Source: Acidiphilium multivorum AIU301
GTDB taxonomy: Bacteria > Pseudomonadota > Alphaproteobacteria > Acetobacterales > Acetobacteraceae
Assembly (NCBI RefSeq): GCF_000202835.1
Contig: NC_015186.1
Span: 372,001-436,000, forward strand
Direction of reading: 5' to 3'
Length of the DNA: 64,000 nucleotides
Below the pieces are notes generated by a model, which made no database searches, was not told the DNA's origin, and was given only the letters and a program-made list of their open reading frames with translations. Both the position numbers and the translations under genes were made by a program. Positions 1 through 8,459 of the stretch are shown here, one piece after another (position 1 is the stretch's first letter; the number at the start of each line of letters is the position of its first letter).

Positions 1-48
1 CGCCCAACATCGAGCGTGCCCGCCGGCAATCAGTCCGGCGAGAACGCG

Positions 49-67
49 ATTCGATGACTGATCGAAT
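49..67. promoter_or_regulatory. Perfect inverted repeat upstream of the TonB-dependent receptor
   Basis: Two perfect 7-base arms, ATTCGAT and ATCGAAT, flank a 5-base centre (GACTG). The site ends 18 bases before the GTG start of the receptor gene and just before its AAGGGA ribosome-binding sequence. The 7-5-7 geometry suits a dimeric repressor, but a short hairpin in the leader is also possible. The regulator is not identifiable, and it is not a recognisable Fur box. Confidence 0.5.
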
Positions 68-85
68 GGAAAAGGGATCTCAACA

Positions 86-2485
86 GTGCGGCTTTCCTCC
101 GGCGTTCGTCATACTGATCGAGTCATGCAGCTTTCGCTCATGGCGCTTCTGCTGTCCACGAGTTGTCTCATTCCCGCCGCGGCATACGCGCAAACAGTGA
201 GCGCCGGCGAGGTGAGCGCGTCCAGCGCGCTGTCGCTGCCCGGCGTCACGACCGCGCCGAGCCAGAAGAAGGTCTTCAAGTCTGGCAATACGACCCGCGT
301 CCTGAACCGCAAGCTCCTCGAAGCCGCCGGCCCCGTCGCGGGCGCCGCGCAGATGCTGTCCTATGCCCCCGGCGTGCAGATCACCGGCTACGGCAACACC
401 GGCGCGTCCAAATATACCGTGACGCTGAATGGCGTGCAGCAGGGCTGGGGCGGCTTCGGCGGCTTCACTGGCGACGGCGCCATCGGCGTGACGCTGGACG
501 GTGTTCCGGTCGTCGATCCGGGCAGCGATCTCTGGCAGTCGAACATGATTCCGCAGAGCGGAATGATCCAGAGCGTGACAACCACTTATGGCCCCGGCAA
601 CGCCGCCGACCGCTGGTACAACAACCTCGCCGGAACCATCGAGTTCACCCCGGTGCAGCCGACGGCCAAGCCCGGCGGCGACATCAACCTGACCTATGGC
701 AGCTACGGCCAGAAGAACATCGAGTTCGACCTGCGCACCGGCAACTATCACGGCTGGTCCACGGTCATTGCCGGCGGCGCCGGCGACGGCAACAGCTTCC
801 GCAAGTCGCCGGACGGCTTCCAGAGCCCGTCCAACGACTATTCGATCTACCTCAAGACCGTGAAGAACTTCAGCGCCGGCAATTTCGCCTTCGGCGGTTA
901 CTTCGCGCGCAGCGCCGGCTATCGCGTGCCGGTCATCCCAACCTCCCCGATCCCGGGCGTCACGATCAGCGGAAACGCGGGCGCGCCGCTCTACAGCCAG
1001 CAGACATCAGGCTTCTACAGCGCGCCTCCTTACAACTACTACGAAAAATTCGATACCGACGCGCTGTGGATGGTCTTCGCGCGCGAGAACATCGAACTTG
1101 ATGATTCGACCACGCTGCACAACCTGACCTATTACGAGAACTTCACGCGCACGCATTCGCGCCTGTATGATTTCGGCAGCGTTGGCCCGCAGCGCTATGA
1201 ATACAACAACCCGTACACGAACGTCATCGGCGACAAGCTGTGGCTGACCGAAAAACTGCCGTTCAATACCTTGAATTTCGGCGGCTACTACATCCATACG
1301 CTCTATAACAGCCGGAACAATTTCTATAACACGGTGTTGGGCGGCAACAAGGGCGTGGTCAATGCCGGCGGCAAGATCCGGTCATCCTACTTCAACGTCG
1401 ATAATTTCGCGATGTTCCTCCAGGATGACATTCATCCGGTCAGGGCGCTGCACATCATCCCCGGCATCCGCTTCGTCAGCTTCCAGACCAGCTATTCCGA
1501 CTCGGCGCTGCAGGATTTCGCGTTCGCCCCGGGTGTCGGCCTTTCGACGCATTGCGTGCTGGATGGCAGCACCGCGACCAGCGGAACCACGCAGGCGACC
1601 GATCAGGGTTCATCCTGCGGATCGCATGTAAGCCGCAACGGCGTGGAGCCGTCCATCTCGGCGAACCTGCAGGTCATGCCGTGGATGGCGCTGTACGGTT
1701 CGTATGGCGAGGCGTTGCGCACCCCCAGCGTTGGCGGCGGCGGCGGCCTGTTCCAGAAGATCAACCCGACGACCGGCTATCAGCTCGAGCTCGGCCAGTA
1801 CTACGACATCGGCGCGAAATTCCATGTCGAGAACGGGCGGTTCCTGCATCACTTCGCCGCCGGCGTCGACTATTTCCACCTGCGCTATGCCAAGCAGTCG
1901 CTCAGCACGCAGCTCGCCAACGGCAACGCCCTGTTCGCCTCCGGATCGTCGATCTACCAGGGTGTGAACATGTTCGCCGACGACAATCCGCTTTATAATC
2001 TCTACGTCTTCGGCAACGCCTCGTTCATCGATGCGAAATACCAGACCTACATCACCGGCGGCACCTCCTATGGTGGGCGGCATGTGCCCTACGTGCCCTC
2101 GGTCAACTTCAATATCGGCGCCTATTACGACATCCCGATCGGATCGATGCTGCTCGAACCGCGCATGTGGTATCAGTACACGGGCAGCCAGTACATGTTC
2201 AACAACAACACCGGCGCGCCGAGCAACCGGAAAATGCCTGGCTATGGCACGCTGAACATGTCCGCCAAGCTCACGGTCCCGGTGACCCTGCCTTACGTGG
2301 GCCACAAGAGCATGGATGTGTCGCTGACGGCATTGAACATCACGAACAATCAATACAATGCCTATGAATACATCGGCACGGGCGGCTACTTCAACTATTC
2401 CGGAACCGTCCCGGCCTCCGGCTTCACCTATGCCTATCCCGGCGCGCCGTTCACCATCTACGGCAGTGTCGGCTTCCACTTCTGA
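86..2485 (+). CDS. TonB-dependent outer-membrane receptor
   Basis: The 799-residue product has an N-terminal signal peptide (hydrophobic core about residues 15-30, probable cleavage near AYA-Q at 35). A plug domain follows at about 60-190, then a long aromatic-rich beta-barrel ending in Phe (YGSVGFHF), the usual outer-membrane insertion signal. It should take up a scarce ligand, such as an iron chelate, across the outer membrane using TonB energy. The GTG at 86 is preceded by AAGGGA; an in-frame ATG at 125 would give a shorter but still complete signal peptide. A tonB gene and a ferric-type ABC importer follow on the same strand, so an iron-related substrate is likely but not shown. Confidence 0.9.
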   Translation: MRLSSGVRHTDRVMQLSLMALLLSTSCLIPAAAYAQTVSAGEVSASSALSLPGVTTAPSQKKVFKSGNTTRVLNRKLLEAAGPVAGAAQMLSYAPGVQITGYGNTGASKYTVTLNGVQQGWGGFGGFTGDGAIGVTLDGVPVVDPGSDLWQSNMIPQSGMIQSVTTTYGPGNAADRWYNNLAGTIEFTPVQPTAKPGGDINLTYGSYGQKNIEFDLRTGNYHGWSTVIAGGAGDGNSFRKSPDGFQSPSNDYSIYLKTVKNFSAGNFAFGGYFARSAGYRVPVIPTSPIPGVTISGNAGAPLYSQQTSGFYSAPPYNYYEKFDTDALWMVFARENIELDDSTTLHNLTYYENFTRTHSRLYDFGSVGPQRYEYNNPYTNVIGDKLWLTEKLPFNTLNFGGYYIHTLYNSRNNFYNTVLGGNKGVVNAGGKIRSSYFNVDNFAMFLQDDIHPVRALHIIPGIRFVSFQTSYSDSALQDFAFAPGVGLSTHCVLDGSTATSGTTQATDQGSSCGSHVSRNGVEPSISANLQVMPWMALYGSYGEALRTPSVGGGGGLFQKINPTTGYQLELGQYYDIGAKFHVENGRFLHHFAAGVDYFHLRYAKQSLSTQLANGNALFASGSSIYQGVNMFADDNPLYNLYVFGNASFIDAKYQTYITGGTSYGGRHVPYVPSVNFNIGAYYDIPIGSMLLEPRMWYQYTGSQYMFNNNTGAPSNRKMPGYGTLNMSAKLTVPVTLPYVGHKSMDVSLTALNITNNQYNAYEYIGTGGYFNYSGTVPASGFTYAYPGAPFTIYGSVGFHF

Positions 2486-2490
2486 GGTTG

Positions 2491-2516
2491 CGGCGCGGGT
2501 CCATGTGCCCGCGCCG
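2491..2516 (+). terminator. Stem-loop after the receptor gene, possible terminator
   Basis: A perfect 9-base-pair stem, CGGCGCGGG with CCCGCGCCG, encloses an 8-base loop and begins 5 bases after the receptor stop codon. There is no T-run after it, so it may end transcription only weakly, protect the 3' end or need Rho. The rest of the gap to tonB (about 170 bases) shows nothing else I recognise. Confidence 0.5.
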
Positions 2517-2686
2517 GTATCCCGCCGTTAGACAAGTCGAGGCAACGCGTTTGCCGCGGGTTTCCTTTCTCCCTGCCGCGTCGTCGGCGATCGGCCGCCT
2601 GATGGCCGATCGCCGCGACGCCAGACTTCGTATCGCTACTGCTCGATCGGATATCCATGAACACTCTTCGCGGCGCTGGTGATGGC

Positions 2687-3412
2687 ATGAATCCCTTGCC
2701 TGAAGGTCGCCTGTCATTTCCCATCGCGCTCGTTGCGGCGCTGATCGTGGAAGTCGTTCTCGTCGTTCTGGTTGCCAGCATGCCGCCAAATCCCGTGCCG
2801 GCGGCGCGCCATCCGCAGGTGACGCGGATCAGGATGCTGGCCCCCCCGCCGAAGCCGAAACCCGTCCCGCCGAAGCCGCTGCCCCCGCCGCCGAAGCCCG
2901 TGCAACCGCCCAAGCCGCACGTGCCGCCGCCACCGCCGATCCCGAAGCCGCCCCTGCCAGTTCCGGTCCCGAAGCCGTTGCCGAAGCCCGTGCCCAAGCC
3001 GCGTCCGAAGCCCGTGGTGCATCATCGGCCGGCGCCGCGGCCAAAGCCGGTGGCGCACCAGGTGCCGAGGCCCGTGGCGCCGACACCGCCGAAGCCGCAA
3101 CCGGTTCCCGCCGCCGTCCAGGAGAACGCGCTCGAAGCCTATGCCGGCTCCGTGCATGCCGCCGTGCAGGGCGATCTCAAGGTGCCGGAGATGGTCAAGA
3201 TGCTGCATCTGTCCGGCGTGACCGAACTCGCGCTCCGCATCGCCCCGAGCGGGCAGCTTCTCGGCGTCTCGGTGATCCGGTCTTCCGGCGCGCCGCCGAT
3301 CGACCGGGCGGCGCTGGCCGCGGTCAGGGCAACCCGGTTCCCGCCCTTCGGCGCGACGATGCCGCATCACCCGATCACCGTGGACATCTCGATCCGTCTG
3401 CGCACCAACTGA
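2687..3412 (+). CDS. tonB: TonB-family energy-transducing protein
   Basis: About 241 residues. One N-terminal transmembrane helix (about residues 8-29, without a cleavage site) leads into a long Pro-Lys-rich periplasmic linker (about 38-140, many PKP and PPP steps) and a C-terminal TonB domain ending in IRLRTN. This is the classical TonB layout, which couples ExbBD energy to receptors. I chose the ATG at 2687 because it places the membrane helix right at the N-terminus; an in-frame ATG at 2657 would add 10 residues. No exbB or exbD is nearby. Its position after the receptor suggests that it is the dedicated partner. Confidence 0.85.
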   Translation: MNPLPEGRLSFPIALVAALIVEVVLVVLVASMPPNPVPAARHPQVTRIRMLAPPPKPKPVPPKPLPPPPKPVQPPKPHVPPPPPIPKPPLPVPVPKPLPKPVPKPRPKPVVHHRPAPRPKPVAHQVPRPVAPTPPKPQPVPAAVQENALEAYAGSVHAAVQGDLKVPEMVKMLHLSGVTELALRIAPSGQLLGVSVIRSSGAPPIDRAALAAVRATRFPPFGATMPHHPITVDISIRLRTN

Positions 3413-3578
3413 CGGTGCGCCCGAAGAGCCCCGATTTGATGACACTACGATGAAACTTGTCGCCGGCTCTGACATCTTCTTGAGGCGGGCAACCCTGGCG
3501 ATTGTCCGCCGGCGTCCCGCCAACTAGACGCTCGGTGACGGAATTGAAGAAATTGAAGCGAAGGTCACGGAGATCGTC

Positions 3579-4601
3579 ATGCGACGAGTGATTGCGGCTG
3601 GGTTTGGCGTGGCCATCATCATCATTGCGGCGGTGCTGCTCTGGCCGGCACCGGCGCGGGGACTCGTGCTCTACGCCGCGCTCGACTACGCGCCCGCCAT
3701 CGGCAAGGCCTTCACGAAAAAGACCGGAATTCCCGTCCGCGTCATCCGCTTGTCGACCGGCGCGCTGCTGGCGCGGATCACCGCCGAGGGCCATCATCCG
3801 GACTGGGACATCGGCTGGTTCGACGGCGCGACCGCCGCCGTCTCGCTCGATACGGCCGGCCTGCTGGCCCACGGCCTGCGCCCGCCCGTACCGCTGACCG
3901 CGACGGGCCGCTCGATGTTGCCGCCCGACGGCGCCTATATCCCCACCGGCTTCACCCTGGCCGGCGTTTTCGTGATGAACAAGGCATCCACCCTGAAGCC
4001 GCCGAAAACCTGGAACGATCTCACCGCGCCGCTCTATCACGGCGTCGTCGGCATGAACGACCCCGCGATTTCCGGGCCGACCTACCCCGCGCTCGCCGGC
4101 ATGCTCAAGCAGGCGGGCGGCTGGCCGCAGGGCAAGGGCTTCGTCGCCGCGCTCAAGGCCAACGGGCTGCAGGTCTTCGCCAAGAACGATGCGACGCTGG
4201 CCGCCCTTCGGAACGGCACGATCAAGCTCGCGATCGTCCAGTCCTCCGCCGCCGTCAACGTGGCGCGGAATATCGACCATCACCTCACCGTCATCTATCC
4301 GCGCCCCGCCTACGTGCTTCCGAACGTCATCGTCCTGCCGAAGGGATTGCACGGCCGCGCGCTGCGCGAGGCGAAGGCCTTCATCGCCTTCGTCGAAAGC
4401 CCCGCCGGCCAGGCCATCCGCAAGCGCGAGGGCGAGGGCGACAGCTATTACTGGCCGGTCACCGCGCTTCCCGCGCCCCGCCACGCCCTGCCGCCGCTGA
4501 CGACGCTCGATCTCGCAACGCTCGATGCGGCGCGCTGGGGCGCGCGCGAGAAGACCGTGCTGGCCTGGTTCGCCCACGCGATCGATGGGGCCGGCTCTTG
4601 A
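3579..4601 (+). CDS. Periplasmic substrate-binding protein of a ferric-type ABC importer
   Basis: This 340-residue protein begins with an Arg-Arg start and a hydrophobic segment (residues about 8-24), then LVLYAALDYAPAI, the first strand typical of Fe(III)/AfuA-type binding proteins (extracellular solute-binding family 1). GGAG lies 6 bases ahead of the ATG. The permease and ATPase genes follow with overlaps or tiny gaps, making a three-gene operon. Iron is the usual substrate of the family, but phosphonate, thiamine and sugar-phosphate binders share the fold, so the ligand is uncertain. Confidence 0.8.
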   Translation: MRRVIAAGFGVAIIIIAAVLLWPAPARGLVLYAALDYAPAIGKAFTKKTGIPVRVIRLSTGALLARITAEGHHPDWDIGWFDGATAAVSLDTAGLLAHGLRPPVPLTATGRSMLPPDGAYIPTGFTLAGVFVMNKASTLKPPKTWNDLTAPLYHGVVGMNDPAISGPTYPALAGMLKQAGGWPQGKGFVAALKANGLQVFAKNDATLAALRNGTIKLAIVQSSAAVNVARNIDHHLTVIYPRPAYVLPNVIVLPKGLHGRALREAKAFIAFVESPAGQAIRKREGEGDSYYWPVTALPAPRHALPPLTTLDLATLDAARWGAREKTVLAWFAHAIDGAGS

Positions 4602-4626
4602 TCCCGCAGTGCGGAACCGGCTGCCG

Positions 4627-6183
4627 ATGAGAGTTGGCGCCGCCGGCCTTCGGGCCGCGATCATGGCAGGGCTGATCGCGACCTTCTTCGTCTACCCGCT
4701 GCTCCGCCTGCTGGTCATGCCGTTCCTCTCCGGTCACGGCGCGGCGGGCGACTGGCCGGCCTTCGCCGTCTCCCTGCTGCTCTCGGTCGGCACGGCGATC
4801 GTCGCGGCACCGCTCGGCGCGCTCTTCGCCCTCTTCACCACGACGGCGGCGGGCCCGGTCGCCCGCGCCGCCACGCTGACGCTCTGGGGCCTGTTCCTGA
4901 CGCCGAGCTACATGCTGACGACCGGCTGGATGATCATCTTCAGCGGCCATGCCCTGCGCGCCACGCTTGCCGGGCAGGCCTTCTTCGGCGTCGGCGGCCT
5001 GCTGATGCTCTATGTCGTCAAGGCCCTGCCGTTTTCCGCCCTGGTCGCGCGGGCGACCCTCGCCGCCGCCGATTCGGCTCCGGCCGAGGCCGCCGCCATC
5101 CACGGCGTTCCCTTCATCCCGCGCGTGCGGATCGGCCTGCGCCTGCTCGCGCCGGCCATGGCGGTCGGCTTCGCCATCGCGGTGATCGAGACGATGCAGG
5201 AATTCGGCATCCCGGCGACGCTGGGTGTGACCAGCCACGTGCCGATCCTGACCTACGCGATCTACCAGCACCTCGCCGAAACCCCCACCGATTTCGCCGG
5301 CGCCTCGATCCTGTGCTGGCGCCTGATCGCCGTCGCGGCGGTGTTCGGCGGCCTCGCCATGGCCTGCCGCCGGCAGGGCGCGGCGATCCAGCATGGGCGG
5401 ATGCGCCCGCCCGCGCGCCAGCGCCCCGCCCGGCGGCGCGAACTGGCCTTCGCCGCGCTCACCTGCCTGTTCGCCCTGGTCGGCATCGTCATTCCGGTCG
5501 CGGCGTTGTTCGTGCGCGCGCTCCAGCCGCTGACCGCGTCGATGCCGCATCCCGGCGCGGTGCTGCGCTCGCTCGGCTTCGGCATGGTCGGCGCGACGAT
5601 GTCGCTCGGCGTCGCCGTGCTGATCCTGCGCCTGCGCGCCGCCGGCGCCCGCCGGATGACGGCGGTGCTCGATGTCGCCCTGGTCGCCAACATGGCGGTG
5701 CCCGGCCTCGTGCTCGCCGCGAGCTACATCGTCGCCTTCAACAATGATCTCCTCCCGCTCTACGGCACCCGGCTCCTGCTGCTGATCGGCTATACCGCGG
5801 GCATGGCCCCGCTCGCCCTGCGCATGATGCAGGGCGCGCTGGACGATCTCGATCCCAACCTCGTGGCGGCGGCGCGGCTGCACGGCCTGCCGCGCCTGAC
5901 GCGGCTGGTGGATATCGAGGGCATGCTGCTGATCCGTCCCTTCACCTACGCCTATCTGCTGGTCGCCGCCGCGATCATGTTCGAACTGCCGGTCTCCGAA
6001 CTGCTCTATCCGCCGGGGGCCACGCCGCTCGGCGTCGCCATCGTCACCCTCGACCAGATGAGCGACTACGCCGCCTCGGCGCGGCTCGCCCTGTTCGGCC
6101 TCGGCGCGATGGCCGGGCTCGCCCTTCTGCTCGCCGCCGGTGTCGCCCTGCTCGCCGCGCCGCGGCGCCTGCGCCCGGCATGA
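4627..6183 (+). CDS. ABC importer permease, fused two-domain (FbpB/AfuB type)
   Basis: About 518 residues forming two homologous membrane halves, each with a binding-protein-dependent transport signature (around EAAAIHGVPFIPRVRIGL in the first half and AAARLHGLPRL in the second). About 12 membrane helices are expected, as in FbpB/AfuB. The ATG at 4627 gives a normal start; a GTG at 4609 and an ATG at 4585 inside the upstream gene are alternatives. The 3' end overlaps the ATPase gene by four bases (ATGA), which implies translational coupling. Confidence 0.83.
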   Translation: MRVGAAGLRAAIMAGLIATFFVYPLLRLLVMPFLSGHGAAGDWPAFAVSLLLSVGTAIVAAPLGALFALFTTTAAGPVARAATLTLWGLFLTPSYMLTTGWMIIFSGHALRATLAGQAFFGVGGLLMLYVVKALPFSALVARATLAAADSAPAEAAAIHGVPFIPRVRIGLRLLAPAMAVGFAIAVIETMQEFGIPATLGVTSHVPILTYAIYQHLAETPTDFAGASILCWRLIAVAAVFGGLAMACRRQGAAIQHGRMRPPARQRPARRRELAFAALTCLFALVGIVIPVAALFVRALQPLTASMPHPGAVLRSLGFGMVGATMSLGVAVLILRLRAAGARRMTAVLDVALVANMAVPGLVLAASYIVAFNNDLLPLYGTRLLLLIGYTAGMAPLALRMMQGALDDLDPNLVAAARLHGLPRLTRLVDIEGMLLIRPFTYAYLLVAAAIMFELPVSELLYPPGATPLGVAIVTLDQMSDYAASARLALFGLGAMAGLALLLAAGVALLAAPRRLRPA

Positions 6184-7229
6184 GCGCCGCACTCGCCATC
6201 GACGGCGTCGCCGTGCAGCGCGGCGGCCGCCTGGTCGTCGAGGAGGCGTCTCTGGGCCTGGCCCCCGGCGAATGCGTCGTGCTGGCCGGCGAGTCCGGAT
6301 CGGGCAAGACCAGCCTGCTGCGGGTGATCGGCGGGCTCGACCGCCCGGCCCGCGGCACCATCCGCATCGGCGGCGCCGTGGTCGACGATGCCGCCGCCAC
6401 CTTCGTCCGCCCCGAATCGCGCGGCCTCGGCATGGTGTTCCAGGATTTCGCGCTGTGGCCGCATCTGTCGGTGCTGGAAAACGTGGCGGTGGTGATCCGC
6501 GACCGCGCCGGGCGGGATCGCAAGGCGCTGGCCCTTCTCGACCGGTTCGGCGTCGCGTCCTGCGCCGGCCGCCTGCCGGCCACCCTGTCCGGCGGGCAGC
6601 AGCAGCGCGTCGGCCTCGCCCGCGCCCTGGCCGCTGCACCTCGCCTGCTGATGCTCGACGAACCGTTCTCCAGCCTCGATGTCGAGACGAGGGAAACCCT
6701 GCGCACCGAGCTGCGCGCGCTGATCGTCGAATCCGGGCTGAGCGCGCTCTGCATCTCGCACGACCCGGCCGATATCGCGCGCCTCGCCGACCGCGTCGCC
6801 GTCCTCGAGGACCGCCGCCTGACCGCCTGCACCACGCCGGACGCCATGTTCGCCCGGCCCGCAACCCCCTACGCGGCGCGCCTCGCCGGGCTGTGCGGGG
6901 GCGTGAGAGTGCCGGCGCGCGGGGAGGGGAGTGATGCCGCCATCGCCCTCGGCGGCGCGCAACTCGCCATCCCCGGCGGCGCCGCCCGCCTCGCCGGTGC
7001 CGCGCAGGCGCTGCTGTTCTGGCCGCGCGGCGCGCTGTCCCTCGCCGCCGAGGGCGTGCCGGCCACCTGCATCGGCGCGCATTTCGAGGCCGGGCACTGG
7101 CAGGCGCTGCTGCGGCTCGACGGACTCGCCGCGCCGGTTCCGGTTCAGTGCGCGGCCCCGCCGCCGCGCGGCGCCGTCGCCCTGCGTGTCGCGGCCGACC
7201 GGCTGCACCTGTTTCCGTTCAGCGGATAG
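6180..7229 (+). CDS. ABC importer ATPase (FbpC/AfuC type)
   Basis: A 349-residue ATPase with Walker A GESGSGKT (37-44), signature LSGGQQQR (about 137-144), Walker B LLMLDEP (about 156-162) and an H-loop in CISHDP. A C-terminal TOBE-like region runs from about 240 to 349. It powers the importer encoded just upstream. It ends one base before the stop of the convergent adaptor gene, so no terminator separates the two operons. Confidence 0.88.
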   Translation: MSAALAIDGVAVQRGGRLVVEEASLGLAPGECVVLAGESGSGKTSLLRVIGGLDRPARGTIRIGGAVVDDAAATFVRPESRGLGMVFQDFALWPHLSVLENVAVVIRDRAGRDRKALALLDRFGVASCAGRLPATLSGGQQQRVGLARALAAAPRLLMLDEPFSSLDVETRETLRTELRALIVESGLSALCISHDPADIARLADRVAVLEDRRLTACTTPDAMFARPATPYAARLAGLCGGVRVPARGEGSDAAIALGGAQLAIPGGAARLAGAAQALLFWPRGALSLAAEGVPATCIGAHFEAGHWQALLRLDGLAAPVPVQCAAPPPRGAVALRVAADRLHLFPFSG

Positions 7230-8453
7230 TCACGACCCGTCCTCCGCGCCGGCGGGGCGGATTGCGATGCGCGTGCCGTCGCGGATCCGCTCGCCCGGAT
7301 ACAGCACCACGCGCTGCCCCGGCGCGAGCCCCGCGCGGATCTCGGCCTCAAGCCCGCCGCGCGCGCCGACCGTCACCGCCCGCCGCCGCGCCACGCCACG
7401 GTCATCGACGTACACCGCCCAGCCATCCCCCATCCGCACCAGCGCGCCGAGCGGCACCCGCAGCACATCGCCCTGGAACGTGATCACGTGCACATCGACC
7501 CGATACCCGTCGCCGAGCGCCTGCCAGCGCGCGGGCGGATCGGTGAGGTCGAGCACGACATCGACGCGCTGCTCCTCGATCCCCAGTGCCGAGACCTTCA
7601 TCCGCCCGACCGGATCGATCCGGCGGATCACCGCGTGCAGGTCCGGCCCACCCCAGCCGGTGACGATCGCCGCCTCGCCCTGGCGCATCCTCACCGCATC
7701 CTCCGAGAGCGGATCGATGACGATCTCGAGCTGGTGCGGATCGCCGATATCGAGCAGCGCCGCCCCCGCCGCGACGATGCCGGCGCTGCGCCGGATCACC
7801 CGCAGCACCACGCCGCTGACCGGCGCCGTCACCCGCACCACCTCGCCGGCCGGCGCCGCGCGGCGCGCGGCGTCGCGGGGCAGCAGCCGCGCGCGGGCGG
7901 CGGCGAGTTCCTGGTCGCGCAGTTCGAGCGCCGCCCGCGCCGCGGCGAGGCCGGCCTCCGCCGCGCGGAAGGCCCGCTCGGCATCGTCCGCCTCGCGCTG
8001 CGAAATCGCCCGCCGCGGCAGCAGCCGCCGGGCGCGGTCGCGCTCGGTGCGGGCGAAGACCAGCGTCGTCTCCGCCCGGTCCCGCTCGGCCGCCGCCTGC
8101 GCCTTCGCCGCCAGCGCCGCGCCCACCGCGGCCTCCCGCTCCGCCATCGTGCGGGTATCGAGCATCGAGGGCGGCGCCGGCACGATCCGCGCCAGCACCG
8201 TCCGTCCCGCGGTCACCGGGTCGCCCGGATCGGCGGTGATCCGGTCGAGATCCCCGGTCAGCGGCGCCTGCAGCGTGTAGACGTGGCGCACCCTGGTCTC
8301 GCCGTCATCGTCGATGGTCACGCGCAGCATGCCTCTGGCAACGGTCGCGACATCCACCGCCACCGGCCGCGGGCGGAAACTGTAGACGATCCCGGCGCCG
8401 ACCGCCGCGGCCAGCACGCCCCAGATCACGATCCGCCGGACGAAGGGGCGCAC
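7230..8453 (-). CDS. Periplasmic adaptor of an ABC efflux system (HlyD/DevB family)
   Basis: This 407-residue protein has an N-terminal membrane anchor (about residues 8-26), a split biotinyl-lipoyl domain, an alpha-helical hairpin rich in Ala, Arg and Glu (about 110-190), and beta-barrel and C-terminal domains (LSEDAVRMRQGEAAIV). It is the third gene of a minus-strand operon after an ATPase and a double FtsX permease, as in DevBCA or MacAB-like exporters. It should bridge the inner-membrane transporter to an outer-membrane channel; no channel gene is in this operon. Substrate unknown. Confidence 0.83.
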   Translation of the reverse strand: MRPFVRRIVIWGVLAAAVGAGIVYSFRPRPVAVDVATVARGMLRVTIDDDGETRVRHVYTLQAPLTGDLDRITADPGDPVTAGRTVLARIVPAPPSMLDTRTMAEREAAVGAALAAKAQAAAERDRAETTLVFARTERDRARRLLPRRAISQREADDAERAFRAAEAGLAAARAALELRDQELAAARARLLPRDAARRAAPAGEVVRVTAPVSGVVLRVIRRSAGIVAAGAALLDIGDPHQLEIVIDPLSEDAVRMRQGEAAIVTGWGGPDLHAVIRRIDPVGRMKVSALGIEEQRVDVVLDLTDPPARWQALGDGYRVDVHVITFQGDVLRVPLGALVRMGDGWAVYVDDRGVARRRAVTVGARGGLEAEIRAGLAPGQRVVLYPGERIRDGTRIAIRPAGAEDGS

Positions 8454-8459
8454 GGGTTC

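Noticed and set aside
4459-6864. 801-residue minus-strand open frame over the ferric-type permease and ATPase
   Set aside because: Its translation is Arg/Gly/Ala-rich low-complexity sequence without motifs, while the plus-strand frames give full transporter families. Long antisense frames are expected at this GC content.
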